This document shows positions 52,571 through 63,050 of a stretch of DNA of 64,000 nt, one piece after another. Position 1 is the first letter of the stretch. Every line of letters starts with the position of its first letter. Made by a program: the position numbers and the translations under genes. Below the pieces are notes generated by a model that saw nothing but the letters and a program-made list of their open reading frames with translations, was not told the origin of the DNA and did no database searches. This DNA is from Plotosus lineatus (taxonomy: Eukaryota > Chordata > Actinopteri > Siluriformes > Plotosidae): contig CM045729.1 in NCBI GenBank assembly GCA_024760905.1, positions 51,227,080 through 51,291,079 of the forward strand. The letters are read 5' to 3'.

Positions 52571-53223
52571 TTTACTGTTCCTGATGATTTTATGGTGAAT
52601 ATTTTTTTATATTTGTACGGCAATCCTTTTGCGCATGTGCATTGACGTGCCACCTACTGGAAATGAGGTTAATCATTCTGCCGTATGTTTAGCAGATGAT
52701 ACCCGTGCGGCACTGTATGGATATCATTGTTTGCTAATCGTATGGCACCATTTTGCACACTAGAAATAATACTGGTAAAATGTATGTTTACGCACATCAA
52801 AGTATATGCCATATGCTTAACTTTACAGAAGTCTTTGAAAAGGCCACTTTTCTGCAGGCATGCTCCTGTTGATATGGATTTGAACTTTTTGCCCCCATGG
52901 ATGCAGTGCAATTCTACTTCAACAAACTTTATAGCGGGATTTATAGCTTTGACGATCGTTTGATAGCGTTTTCGATTGTACTTGTCCTTCTTTTATACAA
53001 TTGAATGTAGTCATGCTGTTGGAACAACTGAATGCGTTTTTCGGGCTCTTCTAGTGATGAAAATTTATAACCATGTTCTTCCGTCGCCATTTAACCACAT
53101 GACTGACGTCAGCTCGCGCATGTGCGAAATCTCTGTTCCGAGACGCCGTACGAATAGCAAAACGAGAAAAAAGATTATGGTGCCATACGGTAGTGACTCG
53201 TTTTTTGATTGGGAGGCGGATTT
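52571..53223. repeat. unassigned repeat-like sequence upstream of adam23
   Basis: Contains TGCGCATGTGCATTGACGTG near 52630 and GCGCGCATGTGCGAAATC-like sequence near 53113. A block in 53640-53760 (TTACCGACTGCCGCTTTAAA) looks like another transposon end. Class undetermined. Split by the SINE at 53243. Confidence 0.35.
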
Positions 53224-53242
53224 AATGTAATGAATATAGACC

Positions 53243-53581
53243 TTTCTTTCTTTCTTCCTTTCGGCTTTTTCCCTTTCTCAGGAGTTGCCACAGCGAATCA
53301 TCTGATTCGCACATTTGATTTGTTTTTATGTCGGATACCCTTCCTGTCACAACCCTTTTAGCAAGGGACAGAAACACGCTGACAGCTTAAGAGCCTACTC
53401 TTTACGAAAGTCAGCAATGGTTCTTTTACATGCTTCACACCATAGACAGTGAGAGACATGGCCCACCTTTGATAACCCAGTTAGCTACACTGGGGGGACA
53501 GTGACAACCCTGTGGGGACTCGAACCCCCAACCTTAGGATCAGCGATCCTGTGCCCTATCCACTATACCACCACTGCCCGA
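53243..53581 (-). mobile_element. SINE-A, minus orientation, with 19-bp TSD
   Basis: (GAAA)n-type tail at left (TTTCTTTCTTTCTTCC), CTTTCGGCTTTTTCCCTTTC, the RTE 5'-like CGGATACCCTTCCTGTCACA, B box GGGACTCGAACCCCCAACC, and the inverted head CCACCACTGCCC. The 19-bp repeat AATGTAATGAATATAGACC flanks it at 53224-53242 and 53596-53614. Confidence 0.88.
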
Positions 53582-53789
53582 TAATGAATATAATGAATGT
53601 AATGAATATAGACCATTTCACTTTAAAAGGCCATGCTGTTGGAGTGTTTTATTTAAAATTTTCTTCCTTGCACCGACCTAGTAAGTTATGTAGGACCCCC
53701 CCCCCCCCACACACCCCAGAAAAAAAAGTTACCGACTGCCGCTTTAAATCAAAATCTTTGATCGCAGGATCTGTAGACTACAAATGAGA

Positions 53790-54007
53790 CGGATGTTCTG
53801 CGCAAGTGTGGCGCAGTCAGTGCCCTCATGAGCTCGACCATGCTCATAGAGCATCAGTTCTTACATGCAGCTGGCCACCGCCTCGCATTGCGTTGCGTTT
53901 CATCTCGCCGCAGGGACCATGTAGACCCGCTCACACTGATGACACTGATGGCTATACACTACATGCACGCGCGAACATAACACTATTCATACCAACAACT
54001 ATGAATC
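53790..54007 (+). promoter_or_regulatory. adam23: adam23 5' UTR / CpG-rich promoter region
   Basis: CpG density rises sharply here (CCGCCTCGCATTGCGTTGCG, TGCACGCGCGAACAT) compared with the surrounding AT-rich DNA, and the CpG-rich stretch continues through exon 1 to about 54240. No TATA box is evident. This fits a CpG-island promoter, but the start site is not defined. Confidence 0.5.
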
Positions 54008-54089
54008 ATGCATCTGACGCTTCTCTCCATTTTGCTCGTGAGCATCCCCGTTTCCAGCTTGCAGTCGGCTGTAACGCCAGCAGCGCACG
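54008..54089 (+). CDS. adam23: adam23 coding exon 1 (signal peptide)
   Basis: 27 codons plus one base. Hydrophobic core LLSILLVSIPV after MHLT, probable cleavage near SLQS-AV. The donor is CACG|GTACGT. An overlapping upstream ATG at 54001 is in another frame. Confidence 0.85.
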
Positions 54090-54398
54090 GTACGTACCTT
54101 TACCTGAACTCAAAGTGCTTTACTGTCACGCGTACGGTCACGACTTGTTTAAGTGGCTCACTAAACTGTGGGCGCGTGCATGCGCAAGTGTGTCGTGTGT
54201 AGTTTTATTTTTGGTTCGGTTAGGGCAAGGACGTCCTGTGTGTGGACACTGAGGACAGGACAAGAAACAGCAAAGTGTCCTAAGTGGAGAAGGGAGGAAG
54301 GAGACTTCATACCTAGCCATGGGATGTTCAGTGTAGGCACAGCATGTAGACGCTTATGTGGTAAAATATACTGAATATATATACTGAATATATAAATT

Positions 54399-54460
<62 letters not shown>

Positions 54461-57400
54461 TGCTGAAGCCACAGTTTCAAATGTTCAGGTATTTTTATGG
54501 CATTTATAAAAACCTATAATATAAATGTAACCACTTTCTCTTTTTTGCCTTTAGAATAAAATTAGTCTATATGAGTGCAAATGGTCATATAATAATAATA
54601 ATATTTTTTATCTTATTATTATTATTATTATTATTATTATGATATCTTTATTATTATCGTTATTTTTACATATGTCCATATATGGTGAAGATTTAATTGA
54701 AATCAAGTACATATTTAAATGTGTGAATTGCTATGTTCAGTATTACTGCCTGTAGCAATTTATCAATGATAGTGAGTTACAGGACTAATGGTGTGTGTGT
54801 GTGTGTGTGTGTGTGTGTCAGTGGACAACGAGAATGTTGGGGATGCTGTTTCAGTGCGGGTGGAGCAGGATGCCACTGCACCACCTTTCACACACAATAG
54901 GAGTATTCAAGAGGCCGAACACACCATCACATACCCATCTCGCCTCATTTATTACCTGAACGAGGAATCTGAGAGCACTTACCATAACCTGGACACTCGG
55001 GCCAAGATCCAGGGCCAACAGGGCCAGGTAAGTGTGTGTATTTGTTGTGTCAGTTAAAATAATTGATGCAAATGTAATTAGTAGTGCATTTTTGTAGCAG
55101 TGTAATAGCTTTACCATGGATGTAAAAGTACTAGCTATTGGGCTAGAGATACTGAACTTAAAAGACTGCAGTATTTTTTTCCTCTTGGGGGACTCTGCCT
55201 TTTGTCTGTCTGACAGCTGGCAGCAGCAAATCTTCTTGGCAAGTTGCATGATGCAAAGCTCAGTTTACTGCAACACTGTAATGCTAAAAGGTTGGCTGCA
55301 TTATGTTTAATGTGACCCAAGATTTTATGTTTCACTTCCTGTGTTAATTTTTATCTGATGGAGGTCTTGAGTAAAAACAATAACCTTTCTTTTCTTTAGG
55401 TAGTTCATTTGGCTCAAGCCAGTTTTCAGCTTGAGGCTTTTGGATCCAGATTCATACTAGACCTCAAATTAAACAAGTGAGTATTTGCGTCTCTTGGGCT
55501 CAGATAAGCCGTTTCTGTGCGAAGTTTGCATGTTCTCTCCATACTTGCATGTGTTTCTTCGTGGTACTCCAGTTTCCTTCCACAATTCAAAGGCCTGCAC
55601 GCGAGGCTAATGGGCTGTTCTGCCCCAAGGGTGGATGTGAGTGTAAATGGTTGTGTGCTTGTTAGCTTTGCAATTGTTTGATCAGCTGCCAGACACCCCA
55701 TGCCTTTGCCCAGTGTCAGCTGAGATAGGCTCCTGGCTTCCTGCGATCTCGTAGGGTTAAGTGGTTCGACAACTGAATGAGTGAGTGACAGAGTATTAGC
55801 TTGTATAGATCTCAATTCTCAGCTTCACTTTAAATCAATGTCTCTAGGTATAATGGTATTATGGTTTAGTGCATATACCGTAACTCATTATAGGCTTTGC
55901 TTCATTCACTACACTCAGACATACATGATGCATAGTCTAAAAGGTTTTACATTGTCACAGTGTTGTGGCTTCATATCTAAGAGACATGATTCTATTAGAG
56001 ATCTGCTGTGTTATTGGAAATGGTTTTCAAATATGTCTGTTCAAAGTAACGTCATCATGGAAATCTGCAATACAGTATGCAAATGTACCCTTTAGCAAGC
56101 ACTTTTGGTTATGAGTCAGAAGTTGCAGATTTATTTTCTGTGAGTTTCAATATGAAAACCAGTTCTGTTATTAAAATATATTGTTTATTTGACCATATTG
56201 TGAAGCTATACCAAATAAAGCAATACAGTATGGTTCTTACACTATAATCTTAATATGCACATGAAGGAATGCATCTCAGTTAAGACAAATCTCTTAGAAT
56301 TTATTTTCTCTACATAATCACATTATTTACTGATTTCCTCTAAGAGTTTGGATGACATTCAATGCTGAGATGAGACTAAATCAGTGAGTGTTTTAGTGTA
56401 AAGTGTTAAATACTGTTGATAACCCAAAAAGCGTATTTAAAGAGGGAGATATAGTGGGCGTGGAAAACTTGACCATTTAGTGCTAGGTCCAGACTTGCAT
56501 TCCTTGCATTCATAACCAAGTATGGACTGTATAATATCGTTTAAGGATGAATAATTAATAAACTGGGACTTTAATAATGAAAAGATCCAGTACAAGGTCA
56601 ATATTAATTCAGTTGGATATCTGTCATGCATGAATGATGACTGTTGTTCTTTCCTTAATTAAATATCGCGCATATCCCATGCCCCTGTTATTGTTAGAGT
56701 AGCAGTGTAATAGCGAGAGTTGCTATCTGCTGGTGTTCGGACTGCTGGCACGTGTCCTGAGGAACTTTGATAAAAGCAACTGAATTAATTGTGTCCTTTC
56801 CAGTTCTCATACTTAATTGATATGCAGCAGAGATGCTCTGTAAAGGACTGAGTACATGTTAACGCTCTCGATTCTTTTATCCCAGGGTTTCTTGCACCCA
56901 TTTTACTGACATACTTGAAAAGGAACTTGTTTCTCTTGTACTGCCTCCTAGGAAAGGCTTGGGCTTGATGTCTAGAAGAAGTGATACAGTGATTAAGGCA
57001 TATGTGTTAATATTCACTGGTGGGCTGTCAGGGTCAGTAAAGCCTTCTCTGCTGGTCGAAACACTATCAGAAGTATTGATTTACATTAACAACTTGAATT
57101 GTAGTATTTGTTCCATGAAAATATATTAATTTATTACCAACAGTCTCTTCTCTTCATTTTGTAGGGTTTCTCTTGGCTGCACTGCTTCCAGTATGTGTAC
57201 GTGGATGTTAGGTTTTTTTTTGTTTGTCCAATCAGATTTCAGCTTCTATGTGCTGCCATGTCAATCTAATCTGCCCGGGGTGTTCAGAATCAGCAATGCT
57301 GGCCAATGTCATTTAAACTATATTAGCAATGGGGCTGTCTCTTTATCTAATCAAATTTCAGATTCCCCTCACAGAGCCAGCAAGCTAGTCGACAATAACC

Positions 57401-60182
57401 TGAGTATTTTTACATCTTCTGATTGGTTGGTCAGAGCAAAACTAGCTGAATTATCTGAAGCGATCTGCACACGATACATTTAAATTAGAATTTTTACGCA
57501 CACAATGGCTAATGGAGGAGGATAAATTAACTTGGTGTCGGACACTTAAGAATCCATTTTCAAAGTGAACTTATTCAGAAAAGCTATACATCATGAGAGG
57601 TCCAGAAGGTAAGGTTTATGCTTACTATTTGGCAGCTTCCATCAGTAAACGCCGGGGAAAGTTATCTAATGCTCAGAGTTACTTGCAGAAAAGTGCGAAA
57701 TGTCTCTCTCTCTCTCTCTCTCGCTCGCTCGATCTCTCTGCAATGTCACACTTTGTTGTGCTTTTATGTTAGTCACTGATGGCCCAGGTACCAAATGCAT
57801 GGCCTGTCACTGGTCATTTTAATTGTGAGTTGGATGCACTGTGGTGAAGTGGTTAGCCCCGTTGCCTTACAGTAAAAAGTTACGAGGTTCGACGTTTGTG
57901 TGGTTATCTCTTTGCCAACTAAAGCCTTTTTGTGTCGAGTTTGCATGCTTTGGGTATTTTGGTTTCCTCCAACATTTCAAAGACAATTGTATTAGGTCAG
58001 CTGGCTACTCTAAATTGTGCATATATGACTGTGAATGGTTGTTTGGGTCTGTGTTAGCCTTGCAATAAACTGGCAGTCTCTTCAGGGTATACCTTGCCTC
58101 TGTACTTAAGTCAGTTGGTATTGGTTCCAGTCCCCCACCCACAGAGATGTATAAGCAGTCTAGATAATGGATGAATAAATAAACACTATACTGTATCTTA
58201 TTAGTGTGAGATCAGTACACAGAATTTCCTAGTCAAGCTTCGAGGTATTGTCCGCGTGATAGTGAGGTTACTGCATCAAGGATGAGGTCTGGAATTTCCT
58301 TGTAGTGACCAAACTAACAAGGGTAATACGTTATTTATTGTAACACTACCTGAAGGAAGTGGGGCCGGTGGCATAGTGGTTAGGGTGCTGCGCTCATGAT
58401 CGGGAGGTTGTGTGTTCAAATCCCAGTTAGACCCCCACCATGCTAAGGCCCATGGGCAAGGTCTCAACCACAAGTGTGCCTCTGTCCACACAGCAGTATA
58501 AATGGGTACCAGTAAAAATACACTGGGTAGGTAACCTGCGATGGCTTCGCGTCCCATTCAGGAGTTGTACTCCTAGTCGCTTCACGCTATATAAACCAGG
58601 GATAAGCACCGGCCTGATGAGCCACTATGGCTCGGGTGTAAAAAGCCCAAAGGACTTTACCTTACCTGAAGGAAAGGGAAAAACATGTAAAAAGAAAACA
58701 TGGAAATGAAGGTGACATTGATGTTTGCATCCAGTAGCTGAAATCTCCACTGAGAAGATGCAGCCCTTTACGTCTGATATCTGAAACCTCCGCTGAGGAG
58801 ATGGAGCCCTGTACGAAAGCTTCGCTGATCCTGTTAATGCTGGTCATGAAATGCACGTGTAGATGAACTAGAAAAAATAATCTTAGAATATTCTTGATTT
58901 CATGAGCTGGCATGTCCAGTATGTCTTCTTTGCTAATTGTTTTTAGGTATCAGCAAAAAGCATTCATGTCGACAGGGTTCTTTTTTTTCTTTTCTTTTTT
59001 TTTAAATGTGTTTTCGCTCTTTTGGGCTCGGATAAACTTTCATAACTCTTTTTTTCCCATTGCTTTCTCCTTCTTCAAACTCTATAGAATAGTAGAATTC
59101 ACTCTTTAAATGTGTACCGTCACTAATGTTAAAAAAACTATCAGGTGTGTATCTAATGCTTTACTTTTTTCAAATAAGGACTGTGGAAAAACAAGAAGGA
59201 AAAAGAAAATATTTTATGTGAAGTTTGTCTTTTGGTTGAGGACTGGTGTGCCAAAAAGTTATTAACTGGTCCGTACTCCAGGTTTATAGACCACTCAATA
59301 GCTAGCCAATCAGATGACACATACTGTTGTATCCATATAATGATTGTTATTTGTTTAACATTTGGAGTATATTATTGAAGGAAAAACAAATGCTTTACTC
59401 TTTCTCACTTTCAGAGTCACGTCTATATTAAGGTCTATGAGTGCACTTAGTGTTTGACATAAAATGTGTGTATGGTCTTTAAACTCACTGCAGCTGGCAT
59501 TGCGACTGTGCAGCAGCAATGATCCGATCTAAATATAGAAATCTCCCTGCATGCAGCCAGTGACTCGTTCTTTACAGTGCTGCTTTGGCCTCCTCCCCTC
59601 AATGCACCTGTGCTGTACTGCAATTCTGCTTATTCCTCCACTTTGTGCTGCAGCCGAAGACTAAAATTACTTTGCGTTCAGCCGCTCCTCTGCGGAGGAA
59701 CAGGGGAACTTGCAGCCCAATTAGTCTGAGAGTACATAATTGGGTCTTTGCTTTCTAGTCAGCGAAGAAATTTATATAGGGTTAGGGGAGGTGTGTTTGG
59801 ATTGTGAAGTGGAAGAGTTTTTGCTGCCAACTGATCCATTAATGCAGGATTTTAATGCACATTGACTTACAATTGTAATTTCTTTCATACACCTGAGCAA
59901 TTGAGGGTTAAGGGCCTTACTCAAGGGCCCAACTGTGGTGATAGTGAGGATTGAACCGCTGACCTTCAGATTAGTAACCCATTGCCTTATTGACCAAGCC
60001 ACCTTTGCCACCATCTTACAGCATTTAAGATGCAACATTTAGCATTTAGTTGTGCTCACTCTTTTTGCCCTTACACACAGATAGGTACACTCACACTTGG
60101 GTTTCTACGTAACCAACCCCACACTCCCAACCTTAAAATACTCTTAATCTGATTCAAGGTCTAAAGGCCATTATGTGTGAGG

Positions 60183-60249
<67 letters not shown>

Positions 60250-60369
60250 CCCGCCCTCACACACAAATGCATTTTGGTGATGAAACTGATTGTGCCATGA
60301 AAACATTTGCACAAGGATGAAGAAAAATGTATGTATACAGGATAGTGCCCCGACATGAAGAGCGTGTGT

Positions 60370-60406
<37 letters not shown>

Positions 60407-61756
60407 CGCTGAGTCAGACTCACATGCTGAGAATGAAGGACAAAAGAGCTGAAGGTGAATCCAGTACATGCAGCCTCATGCTATTACCATCATTACTGCC
60501 TACCCGATAATATACCATTACAGTAGTTGTTAATTGTTAATTCTCTGCTCTCTCTGAGTTCCAATAAGTTTAATCTCAGTTTAATCAATTTGATAATACT
60601 GCTACTGTAAAGTCACCCTGCTAAATTTGGTCAAAAAGGTTTTCTAAATGAATTAGTCTAACACCCTTCTGATGTGTTGGATGTGCTGAGTTTGAGAAAA
60701 TTTGTACCTTCATATAATTTAATATACATCTTTCAGCCATAACATTAGCACGGATCATCTTTGATAGACACTTTCCACTGCTTACTAGAAAGACCTTCTG
60801 TTTTGGAGATTAATGGACCCGGTCATTTAGCCATCACAGTGTTTACGCTTGCTCATTTTTCTAGCTTTCTATACATCAGGATCGGGAACTGGCTATTTAT
60901 TTTCAGTCCAATACAGCTGACTCCTTGGGAGGTGCCACTGTAATTGTAACTGGAGGAAGTGGCTGGGGAAAGGGACGGTTGGATCTCATTGCTTGGGCTG
61001 CTGTCCCCGCAACCCGACTCCGGATTAAGTGGAAGATGATAAAGATGACTTTTAAATGTCTTAAAAAGTTAAATTTTAGAAGTGTGTCACTTTTAACCCT
61101 ATAGATCCCAGCCATAGAAAGCAACATGGGAAAAATTCTAATTAGAATTTGTTGCACATATGCAACATGGGTGCTACAGGGTTAAGCTTAAAAGTTGATA
61201 TCAAAATATATCATAATTATAGTACAGTAATTTTTGTTTCATTTGTATAATATACTGTACACACAAACAAAGACTTTTAGTATCTGTGATATTTTCAAAC
61301 TTATGTAGTCCTCTTATGCAGTATGCATCTCAGGCAATAAATCAATAATGACTGTAATATGCAGGATAAATGTATCGTTCTTCATAAAATATATTTATTA
61401 TTCTACATATGTGTGCAAAGTGATACATCGTTTTTGCTGAGATCTGCTGTTTTATTAATGAAAATCTCACTCTTGACCGTCTGTTTATGAAGCCTTCAAA
61501 TGACTAGTTCAAGAATAAAGGGGGACAATGACAATCCCTTACTGTAGTACAGGAAAACTAACCGTAGTGCTCTATACTCTGCTTCATGTAATGCCTTGTA
61601 CTGGAGATATTGTTCTCTGGAATGTCTTAATTCAGCAGAAGAAACCCACAGCTGTAGGAAATTATAATATTTGCTTTCTGTCTGTGTTACAGTGACCTAC
61701 TATCCTCTGACTATGTGGAGATTCATTATGAGGAAGGGAAACCCATCATGTCTAAG
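54008..61756 (+). CDS. adam23: ADAM23, exons 1-4 (signal peptide and prodomain start; rest outside window)
   Basis: ADAM23 is a catalytically inactive, membrane-anchored disintegrin of neurons that binds LGI1 and integrins. The window holds the first four coding exons: 54008-54089, 54822-55027, 55400-55476 and 61693-61756, all GT-AG and in phase, 143 codons. Exon 1 codes a signal peptide (MHLTLLSILLVSIPVSSLQS). Exons 2-4 code the start of the reprolysin-type propeptide, with TYPSRLIYYLNEESEST, VVHLAQASFQLEAFGSRFIL and LLSSDYVEIHYEEGKP, diagnostic of ADAM23 rather than ADAM22/11. A potential N-glycan site is in HNRS of exon 2. The metalloprotease-like, disintegrin and transmembrane parts must follow right of 64000. 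In-frame TGA at 54002-54004 supports the start. Confidence 0.93.
54090..54821 (+). other. adam23 intron 1
   Basis: A 732-bp intron. Contains an A-run plus (TA)n at 54396-54456, (ATT/ATA)n near 54590-54660, and ends in (TG)n at 54790-54818 directly at the 3' splice site. Confidence 0.8.
54822..55027 (+). CDS. adam23: adam23 coding exon 2
   Basis: The acceptor is (TG)n-TCAG|TGG, with the microsatellite in place of a polypyrimidine tract. The exon codes DNENVGDAVSVRVEQDATAP, HNRSIQEAEHTITYPSRLIY and the ADAM23-specific TRAKIQGQQGQ end. The donor CCAG|GTAAGT is consensus. Length 206 bp, phase 1 in and 0 out. Confidence 0.92.
55028..55399 (+). other. adam23 intron 2
   Basis: A 372-bp intron with consensus ends and no repeat recognised. 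Confidence 0.85.
55400..55476 (+). CDS. adam23: adam23 coding exon 3
   Basis: Acceptor TTTTCTTTAG|GTA, codes VVHLAQASFQLEAFGSRFIL then DLKLN, donor AACAA|GTGAGT. Length 77 bp. Confidence 0.95.
55495..55795 (+). mobile_element. SINE-B (head-truncated) in adam23 intron 3
   Basis: GTGCGAAGTTTGCATGTTCT, then TGTTTCTTCGTGGTACTCCA, CAGCTGAGATAGGCTCCTGG and tail GAATGAGTGAGTGA. It starts about 19 bp after the exon 3 donor. Confidence 0.75.
55796..57830 (+). other. adam23 intron 3, unique-looking part
   Basis: AT-rich intron sequence. A short (CT)n is at 57703-57722. The stretch 57165-57480 holds an open frame with two similar AATCAGATTTCAG/AATCAAATTTCAG segments, suggesting a small degraded repeat; no exon recognised. 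Confidence 0.5.
57832..58180 (+). mobile_element. SINE-B in adam23 intron 3
   Basis: A diverged head (TGCACTGTGGTGAAGTGGTT) is followed by CAGTAAAAAGTTACGAGGTT, TTTGGTTTCCTCCAACATTT and an AATGGATGAATAAATAAAC tail. Confidence 0.65.
58357..58665 (+). mobile_element. SINE-C, plus orientation, full copy
   Basis: Head GGGGCCGGTGGCATAGTGGT, then GTGCTGCGCTCATGATCGGG and a B-box-like GTTCAAATCCC. The body is CCTCTGTCCACACAGCAGTA and the tail GAGCCACTATGGCTCGGGTG then AAAAAGCCCAAAGGAC. Confidence 0.8.
58666..59884 (+). other. adam23 intron 3, nothing identified
   Basis: No repeat head or exon recognised. A local direct repeat CTGAAA(T/C)CTCC(A/G)CTGAG(A/G)AGATG occurs at about 58738 and 58782. GT-rich and T-rich stretches occur. 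Confidence 0.45.
59860..60015 (-). mobile_element. SINE-D partial copy
   Basis: GACTTACAATTGTAATTTC, then GAGCAATTGAGGGTTAAGGG, CCTTACTCAAGGGCCCAACT and the inverted head ACCAAGCCACCTTTGCC. Confidence 0.7.
60184..60247. repeat. (CT)n microsatellite
   Basis: About 63 bp of uninterrupted CT. A (TG)n tract of about 38 bp follows at 60364-60402. Confidence 0.97.
60403..61692 (+). other. adam23 intron 3, distal part
   Basis: AT-rich sequence, with a weak SINE-like stretch near 60890-61030 (CCAATACAGCTGACTCCTTG, CAACCCGACTCCGGATTAAG). No exon other than exon 4 was recognised. Confidence 0.5.
61693..61756 (+). CDS. adam23: adam23 coding exon 4
   Basis: Acceptor TGTGTTACAG|T, codes DLLSSDYVEIHYEEGKPIMS then K, donor CTAAG|GTAGTA. 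Length 64 bp, too short for an ORF scan; found by family motif and phase. Confidence 0.95.
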
Positions 61757-61918
61757 GTAGTACTCTGTTCTTACAGCTTGCTGATGTCACTGCAGTGACG
61801 TTTATGGCACAAGCTATACTTAGTTACAATTTAGTAGTTTGCTTTTTATCCTAGTGATAATTGTTCATTTCAAAATCAGTGTGAAGATGGAAAGGGAGGG
61901 TGACTTATTAATGTCATG

Positions 61919-62190
61919 TCATCCCTCCCTCCCATGAGAGCCCAGCCAAGCGCTCATTTCCCTGTCACTCACAGTGACCACCAGGCGATCATGAGCGTCT
62001 GTGATCTCATTCATATGAGGGGATACATGGCGCTTTCCCTCCGAGTGTGTTAGACCACCCCAAAATACACATGCGTGGCAGTTCGAGAAGAGGTGGGTGG
62101 CTAGCATTACATGTCACAGAGTGAGTATATGCATGCTTTTGCCCCTCCCTGTCAGTGTTCACGGTCCTGTGATAGGGAAGGAAATACCTG
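61919..62190 (+). repeat. dispersed repeat E, copy 2
   Basis: Collinear with 13555-13815 in the same orientation (see that entry). It contains TCATGAGCGTCTGTGATCTC, ATACACATGCGTGGCAGTTC and TTTTGCCCCTCCCTGT. It lies in adam23 intron 4. Confidence 0.6.
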
Positions 62191-63050
62191 ATGGGTGCGA
62201 AATGGATACTGGGTATTGGATACGACTAAAATTAGGGAGGAAAATGGTGACACACACTCTAAAGTCTCCAGATTGGACAACGAATTGTGCACATCTATTG
62301 CTTCATTCATTAGTCATGTAACAATTTTATCAGTATCATATAAAATATAGTGTTGGACAAAAAATGTCTCTTGCCTGATCAGTTAAGACCTGAGGCTGTA
62401 ATGTATTATTCTGACTGGTTATAAAAACAACTACATATTGAGGATAGGTGAAAACAAACTCGGGGAGAGACTACATTGAAAAAACGATAGAGAGAAAAAG
62501 CACCGAGTGAGGTGAGAACTAAATGGCTCGACACTGATTCAGCAGTGCTGCAGCTCAGATCATGTGACCATCAGACATTACTCTGCAGGAATAATGCAGT
62601 GTGAGAAATCTGGCAGCGTGGGAGAGGAGAGAATGGGACAGAGTGGCCCAAAGAAAGACAGTGTTATGGGGTGGAGTGCTATTGGGAGCTGACAGAGAAG
62701 GTGACTATAATGTCAAATAAACAAGTCTAGTACATGTCTTTTTATGCACAGGAGATATGACCTTTACCTGATTTGCAGGGTAAGATAAAAGCATCATTCT
62801 ATCCATATTTAATTGTAATGGCATCTACTTATCAGGACATCCAGAGCAACTGTAACAAACCTTACTGAAGAAACACTTAGAGTTATTACATAATAGAAAT
62901 ACAACTATAGTTATTATTTATAACTGTATGTATTACTGCATTATAGAATGTTGTTTAAGGTGGAAGAAACCTGCAGACTTGATTCACATAAACTAATTTG
63001 CTTGGTGTTTATGCTGCGAAAATATTCCACTTATTGTGGGAACACAGATA
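62191..63050 (+). other. adam23 intron 4, nothing identified
   Basis: No repeat or exon recognised. Confidence 0.45.

Noticed and set aside
53806..54252. 148-codon plus-strand frame across the adam23 start
   Set aside because: It is in a different frame from the signal peptide and reads through a consensus donor (54090); better explained as CpG-rich 5' UTR/exon 1 sequence, though its ATG is noted as a finding.
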